From JACKLD01 sp049297695 (GTDB lineage Bacteria; Pseudomonadota; Alphaproteobacteria; UBA2136; UBA6156): a stretch of 31,790 bases of DNA. Shown here piece after piece: positions 1 through 6,736 of this stretch; positions within the stretch are counted from its first letter, which is position 1; the number at the start of each line of letters is the position of its first letter. Under the pieces are notes generated by a model. That model saw nothing but the letters and a program-made list of their open reading frames with translations. It was not told where the DNA came from and did no database searches. A program made the position numbers and the translations under genes. The DNA is taken from positions 1 to 31,790 of the forward strand of contig JBAQUT010000025.1 in NCBI GenBank assembly GCA_049297695.1. The letters are read 5' to 3'.

Positions 1-303
1 GTCCTTCATGGCCACGCCTTCTTTCAGCATACCGCCAGCTTCGGAGAGGTCTTTGGCTTCTTTCAGGCCCAAACCGGTGATTTCGCGCACCAGTTTGATT
101 ACGTCGATTTTCTTGTCGCCAGCAGAAACGAGTTTCACGTCGGCGGTTTCTTTTACTTCAGCAGCGGCAACAGGGCCGGCAGCGGCAGCAACAGGAGCAG
201 CGGCGCTTACGCCCCACTTTTCTTCCAGCATTTTGGAAAGCTCGGCAGCTTCCATTACGGTGAGCGCCGAGAGTTGGTCTACGATGGTTTGCAGGTTAGA
301 CAT
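1..303 (-). CDS. rplL: 50S ribosomal protein L7/L12, partial (C-terminus cut by window edge)
   Basis: Stalk protein of the large ribosomal subunit, which recruits and activates translation GTPases. The 101 visible codons give an N-terminal dimerisation helix (SNLQTIVDQLSALTVMEAAEL), an Ala/Pro-rich hinge at about residues 35-48, and the start of the globular C-terminal domain with the conserved GLGLKEAKDL segment at about residues 78-87. About 20-25 residues are missing beyond the edge. The ATG at 303-301 follows a good AAAGGA ribosome-binding site. It starts 18 bases after the rplJ stop, so the two are surely cotranscribed, as is normal. Identification is firm. Confidence 0.97.
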   Translation of the reverse strand, partial: MSNLQTIVDQLSALTVMEAAELSKMLEEKWGVSAAAPVAAAAGPVAAAEVKETADVKLVSAGDKKIDVIKLVREITGLGLKEAKDLSEAGGMLKEGVAMKD

Positions 304-321
304 GGTTATATCCTTTCAGGG

Positions 322-915
322 TTAGGCAGTAGGTTGTTCAGTGGCAGGCGCGGCTTCGGCGGCAGGGGCCTCGGCGGCTGCGGGTGCAGCGCTTTCGGTT
401 GCAGCAGGGGCCTCGGCGGCGGGGGCGGCAGCGCCACCTTTGTCCGCATGGGCCTTCAGCACGCGGGCGATTTGAGCGGCAGGGGCTTGCAACAAGCCAA
501 CCAGTTTGCCACGCAGTTCGTCCAGGCTGGGCAGTACGGCCAGCGCTTGCACGGCGGCCTTGTCCATCAGTTTGCCGTCCATCACGCCGCCAACAATAAC
601 GAGAGCTTCGTTATCTTTGGCAAACGTGTGCGTAATTTTGGCAGCAGCCACCACATCTTGGCTAAACGCCAACAGGGTGGGGCCCACCAGCAAATCGTTA
701 GCTACTTCAAAGGGGGTACCCTTCAAAGCCAGTTTGGCCAAACGGTTTTTGCTCACTTGGGCTTTGCCGCCCTTTTCACCGAGCGAACGGCGGAGGGCTT
801 GCAGCTGCTTCACCGTAAGGCCACGGTAATGGGCCACAATCATGGTGCCCTTACCAGCCTTGGCGGCTTCCGCATTCAGATCGGCAACAAAGGATGCTTT
901 TTGAGTTCTATCCAT
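322..915 (-). CDS. rplJ: 50S ribosomal protein L10
   Basis: Base of the L7/L12 stalk; it binds 23S rRNA through its N-terminal half and carries L7/L12 dimers on its C-terminal helix. The 197-aa protein has the family N-terminus (MDRTQKASFV, then MIVAHYRGLTVKQL) and KAQVSKNRLAKLA at about residues 52-64. It is longer than the usual ~165-175 aa because of an Ala/Pro/Glu-rich tail at about residues 160-197, which is low complexity. The ATG is preceded by AAAGGA. It is first gene of rplJ-rplL here. In most bacteria rplK-rplA lie immediately upstream, but here a 1.37 kb non-coding gap separates them. The hairpin in the leader may take part in L10 autoregulation. Confidence 0.97.
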   Translation of the reverse strand: MDRTQKASFVADLNAEAAKAGKGTMIVAHYRGLTVKQLQALRRSLGEKGGKAQVSKNRLAKLALKGTPFEVANDLLVGPTLLAFSQDVVAAAKITHTFAKDNEALVIVGGVMDGKLMDKAAVQALAVLPSLDELRGKLVGLLQAPAAQIARVLKAHADKGGAAAPAAEAPAATESAAPAAAEAPAAEAAPATEQPTA

Positions 916-934
916 TGTATGTCCTTTTGTTATA

Positions 935-956
935 GTTAGGGTGTTATCGCCCTAAC
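935..956 (-). promoter_or_regulatory. Hairpin in the rplJ leader, candidate L10 autoregulatory element
   Basis: GTTAGGG at 935-941 pairs perfectly with CCCTAAC at 950-956 around an 8-base loop, about 20 bases upstream of the rplJ start codon. L10(L12)4 is known to repress rplJL translation by binding a leader structure in many bacteria. The position fits that role, but I cannot confirm the family-specific fold. A weak -10/-35 pair (TATAGC and TTGGAT on the minus strand, around 1030-1058) could be the promoter. Confidence 0.35.
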
Positions 957-1368
957 CGTTAGCTCCATGCGCCACACCATGCGGCCCATGTCACCATGCT
1001 AAAATTGTGAAAAAGCCAAAACTTACAAAGCTATAAAGCCCGTCAGCGGCAAATCCAAACCTCGGCTGGCGGGGTGCTCCCCCTTAAGCGCGGCCCCATG
1101 GCCGGCACCAACTGTCTTCAGCAGGTTGTGCTTCAAATGCCCGATAATGCACAGAAGGTCAAGTAAAATCATAAGCCCCCGCTGAATACGACGGGAGAGG
1201 GAGGGGATGCAAAGGGGAGGGAGGTTTCCTCCCTCCCTTTTTGCCAACACATGTGGGGCGAAGGGCGTTCTGGCTGGCGTTAGCCAGCACGTCATGAGGT
1301 AGCGTGTCGGTGCTACAGGCACCCCAACGGGGCGAATCGAGCGACTTCAATGAATCAACGCCGTAGGC
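957..1368. other. Non-coding stretch between rplJ and the repeats
   Basis: No convincing gene is present. Open frames here (for example minus-strand 1023-1322) lack a ribosome-binding site and recognisable domains. It contains a strong palindrome at 1211-1241, two G/A- and C/T-rich arms of 14 bases around a TTT loop and followed by T residues. That could act as a plus-strand terminator, but no plus-strand gene lies upstream of it. A smaller hairpin, GCTGGC-GTTA-GCCAGC, lies near 1273-1288. The stretch probably belongs to the repeat-rich insertion that separates rplJ from rplA. Confidence 0.5.
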
Positions 1369-1460
1369 GTCATTGCGAGCGAAGCGCGGCAATCTCCCAA
1401 GCGTTGAGTTGGAAGATTGCCGCGTCGGACGCGCTCCGCGCTATTCCTCCTCGCAATGAC
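1369..1460. repeat. Intergenic palindromic repeat, type A
   Basis: Outer arms GTCATTGCGAG (1369-1379) and CTCGCAATGAC (1450-1460) are exact reverse complements. Inner arms CGCGGCAATCT (1385-1395) and AGATTGCCGCG (1414-1424) are also exact. The unit resembles the small GTCATTGCGAG... palindromes scattered through many proteobacterial genomes. A related sequence begins at 31766 at the right edge of this window. The flanks (AACGCCGTAGGC to the left, CTCCGCGTTG to the right) continue the symmetry imperfectly and resemble flanks inside the 1604-1878 element. Confidence 0.75.
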
Positions 1461-1603
1461 ACTCCGCGTTGTAGGGGGGCAAGCCCTTTCGTATCTATGT
1501 AATGTGTCTTAATGTAGTACATTGGTAACGCTGAAAATCAGAGCCTAGGTTTTGGAAAAATATTCAGAAATTCAAACGCGTATTTTTATATCTACCTATA
1601 AAG

Positions 1604-1878
1604 CACAATATAGCTAAATAACTTTATTTTAAGGCATGTATGGGGGTTGAGGGGGCATCAGCCCCCTCACGCCAACGGCGTCATTCCAGGGAGCACGGCC
1701 CCTCACACATCCAGAAACTCGCAGGCCAACCCGCCGCGCGCAACCTGGAATCCAGTACTGCTCGTGCCGTAAGCCCTGGATTCCAGCCTGCGCTGGAATG
1801 ACGCTTCGCGTTATGAGGGGGTAAACCCCCTTAACCCCCAACTTGTCGCAAACTAAAGTTATTTAGCTATATATTGTG
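1604..1878. mobile_element. MITE-like element with terminal inverted repeats, nested palindrome
   Basis: The ends are inverted repeats: bases 1604-1625 match the reverse complement of 1855-1878 except for one TA insertion (22 of 24). Inside are further nested arms: TGAGGGGGC/GCCCCCTCA hairpin near 1649-1670, GTCATTCCAG (1680-1689) against CTGGAATGAC (1793-1802), and CTGGAATCCAG against CTGGATTCCAG close to the centre. The element is about 275 bp, has no transposase, and its only open frame (minus 1629-1841) is a by-product of the repeats. AT-rich ends with a GC-rich core are typical of miniature non-autonomous elements. I see no clear target-site duplication. Confidence 0.65.
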
Positions 1879-2034
1879 TGTGGTACACCAAAAAGACACA
1901 GGGAGTAGATGTAAGAAGGTTGTAAGAGATGCCTAAAACGGGGGCATAATGAAACGTAGTATCAATATGTTCACCGATATTGCATGTAGTTAGGTGGGCT
2001 TGCGGGGGTGTGATTCATGAAACAGAATGCATTT

Positions 2035-2143
2035 ACTGGCGTAGATACGTATGGAAGCGCTAAGGTAAATGTGACTTGAGGATACCACACCACTGGACCC
2101 CATGTTTACCCCTTATCAGGTTCGAATCCTGACGCCAGTCCCA
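2035..2143 (+). ncRNA. tRNA-like element: perfect acceptor and T-arm, anticodon arm replaced by a long stem
   Basis: ACTGGCG (2035-2041) pairs at all 7 positions with CGCCAGT (2133-2139), followed by C and an encoded CCA (2141-2143). Immediately before lies a perfect 5-bp T-arm, TCAGG/CCTGA (2116-2120/2128-2132), with the canonical TTCGAAT loop. Between them is a 19-base D-like region that lacks a good D-stem. A stem then follows: 2061-2065/2111-2115, then 2066-2069/2105-2108 across a CC bulge. It extends by wobble pairs and closes a ~27-base loop. No normal anticodon loop is visible. The outline (acceptor, T-arm, small D region, long stem directly abutting the T-arm) resembles the tRNA-like domain of tmRNA, but no tag sequence is present. 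It could be a decayed tRNA or a novel tRNA-like RNA. Confidence 0.55.
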
Positions 2144-2252
2144 TTTGTTGAACTGACCCTTGAATAATAGCCATGATTAACGAAGAGAGGTAGCCCTCTG
2201 TGGATAAAAAGGGATAAGGGGGTGTGTCTTGAGTGTTTAAAATAAGGGCAAA

Positions 2253-2276
2253 ACAAAAAACCCGCCGAAGCGGGTT
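2253..2276 (-). terminator. Rho-independent terminator of rplK-rplA
   Basis: On the minus strand, AACCCGC-TTCG-GCGGGTT (2276-2259) is followed by a run of T (2260-2255). It lies just after the rplA stop codon. The terminator means rplKA is transcriptionally separated from rplJL here. Confidence 0.85.
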
Positions 2277-2291
2277 GTTTGTAGGTGAGGA

Positions 2292-3032
2292 TTAAACCCC
2301 AGCCGTCTTCAAATCCACCTTAATCCCGGGCCCCATGGTGGAGCTGAGAGTAATGCGTTGGAAGTACGTGACTTTGGCGCCGGTCGGTTTGGCGTCTTTC
2401 ACGGCTTTTACCAGGGCCATAATGTTTTCGGCAATCTGCGTGTCGGTAAAGCTCTTTTTGCCAACACCTACGTGCACAATACCAGCCTTTTCCAAGCGGA
2501 ATTCCACCTGACCGGCCTTGGCAGCCTTCACGGCGGCGGCAGGCGCTGGGGTTACGGTACCCAGCTTGGGGTTGGGCATCAGGCCTTTGGGGCCCAACAC
2601 GCGGGCTACTTTACCCAACAGGGGCATGCAGTCTGGCGTGGCAATCAGGCGGTCAAAGTTTATCGTCCCACCGTCAATGGCGGCAATCAGGTCTTCAGCG
2701 CCCACCACGTCGGCACCGGCCTTTTTGGCGTCTTCGGCGGCGGCCCCACGGGCTACCACGGCCACACGCACGGTTTTACCCGTACCATGGGGCATGGCCA
2801 CCACGCCACGCAGGTTTTGGTCGTTAAACTTGGGGTCCAAGTTCATGTTCAGGGCCAAATCCACGGTTTCGTCAAACTTGGCAGTGGGGAAGCTTTTCAG
2901 CAACTTCACGGCCTCAATCAAGCTGTACAGCTTCATACGGTCGTAGCTGGGCTTGGCTTGTTTCGATAAACGGTTGGCGTCGGGCTTGCTGGAAGCTTTT
3001 TTGGCCTTGGGAGTTTTGGATTGTGCGTTCAT
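2292..3032 (-). CDS. rplA: 50S ribosomal protein L1
   Basis: L1 forms the mobile L1 stalk at the ribosomal E site and commonly represses its own rplK-rplA mRNA. The 246-aa product contains the family core: FDETVDLALNMNLDPK at about residues 53-68, RGVVAMPHGTGK at about 75-86, and the signature LGPKGLMPNPKLGTVT at about 146-161. It is slightly longer than the usual ~230 aa because of a Lys/Ser-rich N-terminal extension (residues 1-28). The ATG follows GGGAGAAAG. It starts 12 bases after the rplK stop, so it is in an operon with rplK. A strong terminator follows, unlike the usual continuation into rplJL. Confidence 0.97.
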   Translation of the reverse strand: MNAQSKTPKAKKASSKPDANRLSKQAKPSYDRMKLYSLIEAVKLLKSFPTAKFDETVDLALNMNLDPKFNDQNLRGVVAMPHGTGKTVRVAVVARGAAAEDAKKAGADVVGAEDLIAAIDGGTINFDRLIATPDCMPLLGKVARVLGPKGLMPNPKLGTVTPAPAAAVKAAKAGQVEFRLEKAGIVHVGVGKKSFTDTQIAENIMALVKAVKDAKPTGAKVTYFQRITLSSTMGPGIKVDLKTAGV

Positions 3033-3044
3033 GTTCTTTCTCCC

Positions 3045-3473
3045 TTATTTCACAACCTTGATGCCCATGCTGCGGGCCGATCCTTCGATCAGCTTCACGG
3101 CCTGTGCAAGGTCATTGGCATTCAGGTCTTTCATCTTGGCCTTGGCAATTTCTTCCGCTTGGGCGTAGGTAATGCTGCCGATGATATCCTGGGGTTTACC
3201 GCTACCACCTTGCTTTTTGGCAGCTTTCAAAATGAACCACGTCGCAGGTGGCGTTTTCATTTCAAAGGTGAATGTACGGTCTTTGTAGGCCGTAATCACT
3301 ACGGGCACGGGTGTGCCGGGCTCAAAAGCCTTTTGCGTGGCCGCGTTGAAGGCCTTGCAGAATTCCATGATGTTGAGACCTTTTTGACCCAGTGCTGGGC
3401 CGACAGGCGGGGCGGGATTGGCTTGTCCTGCAGGTACTTGCAGTTTGACATAGCCGACGATTTCTTTGGCCAT
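3045..3473 (-). CDS. rplK: 50S ribosomal protein L11
   Basis: L11 forms the GTPase-associated centre with 23S rRNA and is needed for factor-dependent translation and the RelA response. The 142-aa protein begins MAKEIVGYVKLQVPAGQANPAPPVGPALGQ in family style, and has NIMEFCKAFN, then the C-terminal rRNA-binding domain with PQDIIGSITYAQAEEIAKAKM. An in-frame upstream ATG at 3524 would add 17 residues not found in the family, so I start at 3473. nusG and secE, usually just upstream, are absent here. A divergent plus-strand gene starts 130 bases away instead. Confidence 0.96.
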   Translation of the reverse strand: MAKEIVGYVKLQVPAGQANPAPPVGPALGQKGLNIMEFCKAFNAATQKAFEPGTPVPVVITAYKDRTFTFEMKTPPATWFILKAAKKQGGSGKPQDIIGSITYAQAEEIAKAKMKDLNANDLAQAVKLIEGSARSMGIKVVK

Positions 3474-3541
3474 AGTGGCGTCTTTCTGTTCGTTGGGTTG
3501 TACAACTCCCACAGGGGCTACCATGCCGATGTGGTAAGGGG

Positions 3542-3570
3542 CTTCTAACAGGTGACAACGGTGCGGTCAA
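3542..3570 (-). promoter_or_regulatory. Candidate promoter of rplK-rplA
   Basis: Reading the minus strand, TTGACC (3570-3565) and TAGAAG (3547-3542) are separated by 17 bases. They lie about 70 bases upstream of the L11 start. This matches sigma70-type spacing with a good -35 and a moderate -10. Confidence 0.5.
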
Positions 3571-3604
3571 CAGGTAAGGTGCGGGATAAGAAGAAAGAAT
3601 TGCC

Positions 3605-5206
3605 ATGTCTGCCGCCCTTCATATGCTTGCCGAAACATGGCGTTACCGCAAAGAGCTGGTGCTGCCCACGGTGCTGCTGCCCTTGGCCATGGCGGGCTAT
3701 GCCCTCAGCCAGCCCCCCCGCTTTACTGCCACGGCCATGTTGCAGGTGGATACCGCCCATGCCAAAAGCCCTTTGCTGCAAGAAATTGATAAACCCGGCC
3801 ACGGCGAAACCCTGAACCGCATTTTACACGGCCAAGAGCTTCTGCGCGATACCGCCCACGATGCCGGCATGCAGCTAAACCCTGCCCACGTGCGCCTGCG
3901 GGTGCTCAACGACAAAATGCTGGAAATAGCCTACACCAGCCCGCAAGAACTGGGCTTGGAAGCCTTGGTGGATGCCTTGGCCACCAATTTTATTTACGAG
4001 GTTTTGGCGCCCGAACGCCTGCGGGTAGAGCAACGCTTGGCCAATGCGGGGCAACAGCTTTCTAGCATCAAAGCCCGCCTGAACAGCCCTGAAGGTGCGG
4101 CCGAAGCCCCCCGCTTGCGGCTGGAAGAAGAAGCGTTGACCAGCCAATATGGCGAGTTGATGGGCGATTTATCCGCCATCAACGCCGCGTTTGATAAAGG
4201 CGCCCCCGGCGGCCTGGTGTGGTTTGCCCAACCTGCCGAAATGCAGGCGGCGTCCACGCCTTCCGCCAAGGCCGTGCGGGCATTGGGGTGCGGTGCCATG
4301 TTGGGGTTTGTGCTGGGCTTGGGGTGGGTTCTGGTGCGGCGGTTGCGGCCACGGGGAATCCCCACTCAGGACGTTTTAATGAACCTCACCCAGCTCCCCG
4401 TAGCTGGTACGGTGCCAGATTTAGGCCCCGTGCAAGTGGCGGGCGGCAAGGTGCAGGTGGCGTTGGGCCATACGGTGCTGAACCCTGTGGATTTTACCGA
4501 AACCACCCGCTTGCACCGCACGCTTACCCGCAATTTGCACGGCAGCTTGGTGTTTACCAGCCCTACAGGGGGAGAAGGCACCAGCTTGTTGGCGCTTCTG
4601 ATGGCCTTAAAAAGCACCGCCAGCGGCAAACGCACCTTGCTGGTGGATTTGAACCTGAAAAACGGTTGGCTGACCGAAGCTTTGGGCCACAAAGCCGTGG
4701 CGTGGGGGCTGGAAGCCACCAAAGCCAAAACCCGTGGCGCCGCCCGTGGGGCAAGCTTGGCTGAATGCATTGTGCCCAGCAAGCTGGCGGATGGGTTGGA
4801 TGTGTTGCCCTTGCCATCCGACAAACCCACGCTGGAGCGATTGGCCACGGCGGAAGGGGCCGCAGGCTTGCTGGATGGTTTGAGCAGCCAGTACGAGCAC
4901 ATTATGGTGGATACCACCCCCTTGGCTGCCCACAATCGCCACAATGCCGACCCTGTGATGCTGGCCGCCGCCGCCACCCGCACCGTGCTGGTGGTGCGCA
5001 TGCGGAACACCCCTGCCGACATGGTGAAAACCGCCGCCGACCAGTTGGTTTCCAGCGGGGCCCACATGGCGGGCGTAGTGGCCAACAACGTGGATAACCC
5101 CAGCCCCCGCGTGCTGCTAATGCACCTGGCCCGTACGCTGGGCAAAGTGGCCCCCGGCTTGGCCGGCTGGCTGCGCGCCAAAGTGATTGCCAGCGGGGTG
5201 GAGTAA
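3605..5206 (+). CDS. Wzz/GumC-type polysaccharide co-polymerase fused to a degenerate BY-kinase-like domain
   Basis: The 533-aa inner-membrane protein probably controls chain length or export of a capsular or exopolysaccharide. TM1 is at about residues 19-36. A periplasmic Wzz-like region with coiled coil (about 130-185) follows, and TM2 is at about 226-246. A cytosolic ParA/MinD-like NTPase domain follows. Its P-loop reads TSPTGGEGTSLLA (about 317-329), where the invariant Lys of GEGKS/T is a Thr. Walker A' reads LLVDLNLKN (about 345) and Walker B IMVDTTPL (about 432). There is no C-terminal tyrosine cluster. I infer a catalytically weak or dead BY-kinase. The ATG follows AAGAAAG. No polysaccharide genes adjoin it. 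Its last 57 bases are repeated at 5617-5673. Confidence 0.8.
   Translation: MSAALHMLAETWRYRKELVLPTVLLPLAMAGYALSQPPRFTATAMLQVDTAHAKSPLLQEIDKPGHGETLNRILHGQELLRDTAHDAGMQLNPAHVRLRVLNDKMLEIAYTSPQELGLEALVDALATNFIYEVLAPERLRVEQRLANAGQQLSSIKARLNSPEGAAEAPRLRLEEEALTSQYGELMGDLSAINAAFDKGAPGGLVWFAQPAEMQAASTPSAKAVRALGCGAMLGFVLGLGWVLVRRLRPRGIPTQDVLMNLTQLPVAGTVPDLGPVQVAGGKVQVALGHTVLNPVDFTETTRLHRTLTRNLHGSLVFTSPTGGEGTSLLALLMALKSTASGKRTLLVDLNLKNGWLTEALGHKAVAWGLEATKAKTRGAARGASLAECIVPSKLADGLDVLPLPSDKPTLERLATAEGAAGLLDGLSSQYEHIMVDTTPLAAHNRHNADPVMLAAAATRTVLVVRMRNTPADMVKTAADQLVSSGAHMAGVVANNVDNPSPRVLLMHLARTLGKVAPGLAGWLRAKVIASGVE
5150..5206 (+). repeat. 3' tail of the BY-kinase-like gene, copy 1
   Basis: The last 19 codons (18 residues plus stop) of the gene. 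A second copy lies at 5617-5673 with five base differences out of 57. Both copies encode the same peptide ending WLRAKVIASGVE-stop. The intervening 410 bases hold an AT-rich orphan gene. Confidence 0.9.
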
Positions 5207-5241
5207 TACGAATAAACGAAGGAGCTGATTTAATTTAAAGA

Positions 5242-5571
5242 CTAAATATTCTGGCTTATTAAGCTTGGATCATCTTTAACCATAGCCAATACAGTTTCTA
5301 TAGCTCTATCGTTGATTGATACCATTTTTTGATAAGCAAGATAATCTTTTCTGCGCCGCAGTTCATCTTCCTCGGTATAAAGCGTAAGATGAGGCGCACC
5401 TGTTAATTCTTGCAGGAACTTATTTTTTTGGTCTGCTGTCATTTGCTTGAAGTTATCATAGAAAGCATTCATTCTCTCGATTTCAAGTGGACTCAAGGCA
5501 TATTTAGACGTGGTTGCACCTAAAGAGGTTGATTTACCATGATTTCTTGGAAAAAGTTTTTGAAAGAACAT
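5242..5571 (-). CDS. Hypothetical AT-rich orphan protein (109 aa)
   Basis: I do not recognise a family. The product is a 109-aa soluble protein with a basic N-terminus and charged helical segments. Residues about 27-55 (LSPLEIERMNAFYDNFKQM) and 65-100 (YTEEDELRRRKDYLAYQKM) look helical. Base composition is clearly more AT-rich than the flanking genes, suggesting transfer. It lies between two copies of the 3' tail of the BY-kinase-like gene and points the opposite way. A consensus-like promoter sits so close upstream that the transcript would be leaderless, or would use an internal Met such as residue 34. Confidence 0.65.
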   Translation of the reverse strand: MFFQKLFPRNHGKSTSLGATTSKYALSPLEIERMNAFYDNFKQMTADQKNKFLQELTGAPHLTLYTEEDELRRRKDYLAYQKMVSINDRAIETVLAMVKDDPSLISQNI

Positions 5572-5576
5572 GAAGC

Positions 5577-5605
5577 AATTTATTTTAAATGTTGCAAGAA
5601 GTCAA
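5577..5605 (-). promoter_or_regulatory. Promoter of the 109-aa orphan
   Basis: On the minus strand, TTGACT (5605-5600), a 17-base spacer and TAAATT (5582-5577). The -10 lies only five bases before the ATG at 5571, so the expected start site falls on or next to the start codon. Confidence 0.6.
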
Positions 5606-5616
5606 ACTGCTTTATG

Positions 5617-5673
5617 GCCCCCGGCCTAGCAGGGTGGCTGCGCGCCAAAGTGATTGCCAGTGGGGTGGAGTAA
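5617..5673 (+). repeat. 3' tail of the BY-kinase-like gene, copy 2
   Basis: Second copy of bases 5150-5206. It differs at five positions, all synonymous: TTG to CTA, GCC to GCA, GGC to GGG and AGC to AGT. The stop codon TAA is retained. It is detached from any full-length gene and ends three bases before the stop of the next orphan (5677). Synonymous-only divergence points to an allele from a related lineage rather than a random local duplication. Confidence 0.9.
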
Positions 5674-5676
5674 AAG

Positions 5677-6297
5677 TTATCTCTCAGGTGTACGTGTTTT
5701 TTTATACATCGTTTGGGTGAGAGGGCTGTGAACAGGAAGTTCTGTCGGGCTCAAAAACGTTTTACTTTGTTGCGGCATAGGCGAAGCCGCGCCATCAAAT
5801 ACAAACCATGGCCCACCTTCAAGATGAAGGTTTTCAGCAATACCTTGGGCATGTTGGTATTGGAGATATTTGGGTGTTGGACGGGATGGAGTGTTGGGTT
5901 TCACAAGAAAATTAAAAAATGTAATACTGACCCCTGCCCATGCGGCAAGCCGTTTTTGTGAACCTCTTCCCATAGTTTTGTTAAGATTTGCGAGAGCATG
6001 GGACGTATGTTTATAATGCACATGAGCATTTTGGTAAAAAATATAAACTTCTCGTTCTTCTGACGTAAGGTCACGGGAAAGCTCGTGCGTATCCACACCT
6101 AACTGGTTCGCTATAAACGTTGCGTCGCGCAGTGTTAAATCTGTACGCGCAGTAAGATAATTACTCCAATAATCCACTGAAATATTTTGAGGTTTTCTGG
6201 AAGTAGCAAAGCCTAAGCGCCGTAAATGAAATGCTACCCGTGCTTCCAAACAATCTGGATCCATACCGTAAGGTAAAACAGGATACTTAGGGCCCAT
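5677..6297 (-). CDS. Putative DNA-binding protein with two helix-turn-helix-like segments, orphan
   Basis: The 206-aa protein has no firm family match. Two segments resemble XRE-type helix-turn-helix folds. One is at about residues 40-80 (WSNYLTARTDLTLRDATFIANQL, then GVDTHELSRDLTSEE). The other is at about 98-150 (ALANLNKTMGRGSQKRLAAW, then AGVSITFFNFL). I infer a phage- or island-type regulator. The ATG at 6297 follows GAAGGA at good spacing. The more upstream GTG at 6315 overlaps that site and is less likely. Composition is more AT-rich than the core genes. It sits just beyond the second tail repeat. Confidence 0.65.
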   Translation of the reverse strand: MGPKYPVLPYGMDPDCLEARVAFHLRRLGFATSRKPQNISVDYWSNYLTARTDLTLRDATFIANQLGVDTHELSRDLTSEEREVYIFYQNAHVHYKHTSHALANLNKTMGRGSQKRLAAWAGVSITFFNFLVKPNTPSRPTPKYLQYQHAQGIAENLHLEGGPWFVFDGAASPMPQQSKTFLSPTELPVHSPLTQTMYKKTRTPER

Positions 6298-6329
6298 AAT
6301 ATAAAAATCCTTCACTTACTCGAGCAAAA

Positions 6330-6358
6330 TATATACTGTAAGATTATGAATAAGTCAA
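6330..6358 (-). promoter_or_regulatory. Promoter of the 206-aa helix-turn-helix orphan
   Basis: On the minus strand, TTGACT (6358-6353), a 17-base spacer and TATATA (6335-6330), close to the sigma70 consensus. The -35 overlaps the last codon of fdxA. The expected start lies about 25 bases upstream of the ATG. Confidence 0.65.
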
Positions 6359-6693
6359 CCCGCCTTCTCGCTCAGCAACGAACTCTTCTCCTCGGCGGTT
6401 TGTTCGGTGTAGGTTTCAGCTTCGGGCAGGGGGCCAATGCTTTCTTTAATACTGGGCCACAGGGCGCTGAATTTGGCGTTGATGCCCGCCCATTTCAATT
6501 CGTCGTGGCTCAACTCGTCGTCGCTTTTAATGGCTTCAATGGGGCATTCCGGCTCGCACACGCCGCAATCAATGCATTCATCGGGGTTAATCACCAGCAT
6601 GTTTTCGCCCTGGTAAAAGCAGTCCACGGGGCATACTTCCACGCAGTCGGAATACCGACAGTTGATGCATTTTCCGGTCACAACAAAGGGCAT
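6355..6693 (-). CDS. fdxA: 7Fe ferredoxin (one [3Fe-4S] and one [4Fe-4S] cluster)
   Basis: Small soluble electron carrier of the Azotobacter FdI/FdxA type. The 112-aa protein opens MPFVVTGKCINCRYSDC and contains CVEVCPVDCFYQGENMLVI and PDECIDCGVCEPECP. By family comparison Cys9, Cys17 and Cys50 would hold the [3Fe-4S] cluster, and Cys21, Cys40, Cys43 and Cys46 the [4Fe-4S] cluster. The C-terminal tail is acidic. I start at 6693, since the ATG at 6708 overlaps the GGAGGA ribosome-binding site. It is divergent from the thioredoxin-fold gene, with a large hairpin between them. Confidence 0.95.
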   Translation of the reverse strand: MPFVVTGKCINCRYSDCVEVCPVDCFYQGENMLVINPDECIDCGVCEPECPIEAIKSDDELSHDELKWAGINAKFSALWPSIKESIGPLPEAETYTEQTAEEKSSLLSEKAG

Positions 6694-6736
6694 GACAATC
6701 TCCTCCATAGGTTTTGAATTCTACTAATCTGGCCGC

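Noticed and set aside
274..939. Plus-strand open frame opposite rplJ
   Set aside because: Gly/Arg/Phe-rich shadow of the Ala-rich L10 gene; no ribosome-binding site or family.
1211..1242. Strong hairpin plus T-run as a true terminator
   Set aside because: No plus-strand gene lies upstream to be terminated, so I describe it only as a palindrome within the gap.
1023..1322. Minus-strand 99-aa frame upstream of rplJ
   Set aside because: No ribosome-binding site, spans the palindrome at 1211-1241, and shows no recognisable domain.
1629..1841. Minus-strand open frame inside the MITE-like element
   Set aside because: Encoded entirely by repeat arms; the translation is typical of mis-called repeats and no start signal precedes it.
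2035..2220. Two-piece (permuted) alphaproteobacterial tmRNA gene
   Set aside because: The acceptor 5' strand lies upstream of the T-arm rather than downstream, and no GG-UUCGAC-type D loop or tag peptide frame is visible downstream.
4366..5181. Minus-strand 271-aa frame opposite the BY-kinase-like gene
   Set aside because: Ser/Ala/Thr-rich antisense shadow without start signals or domains.
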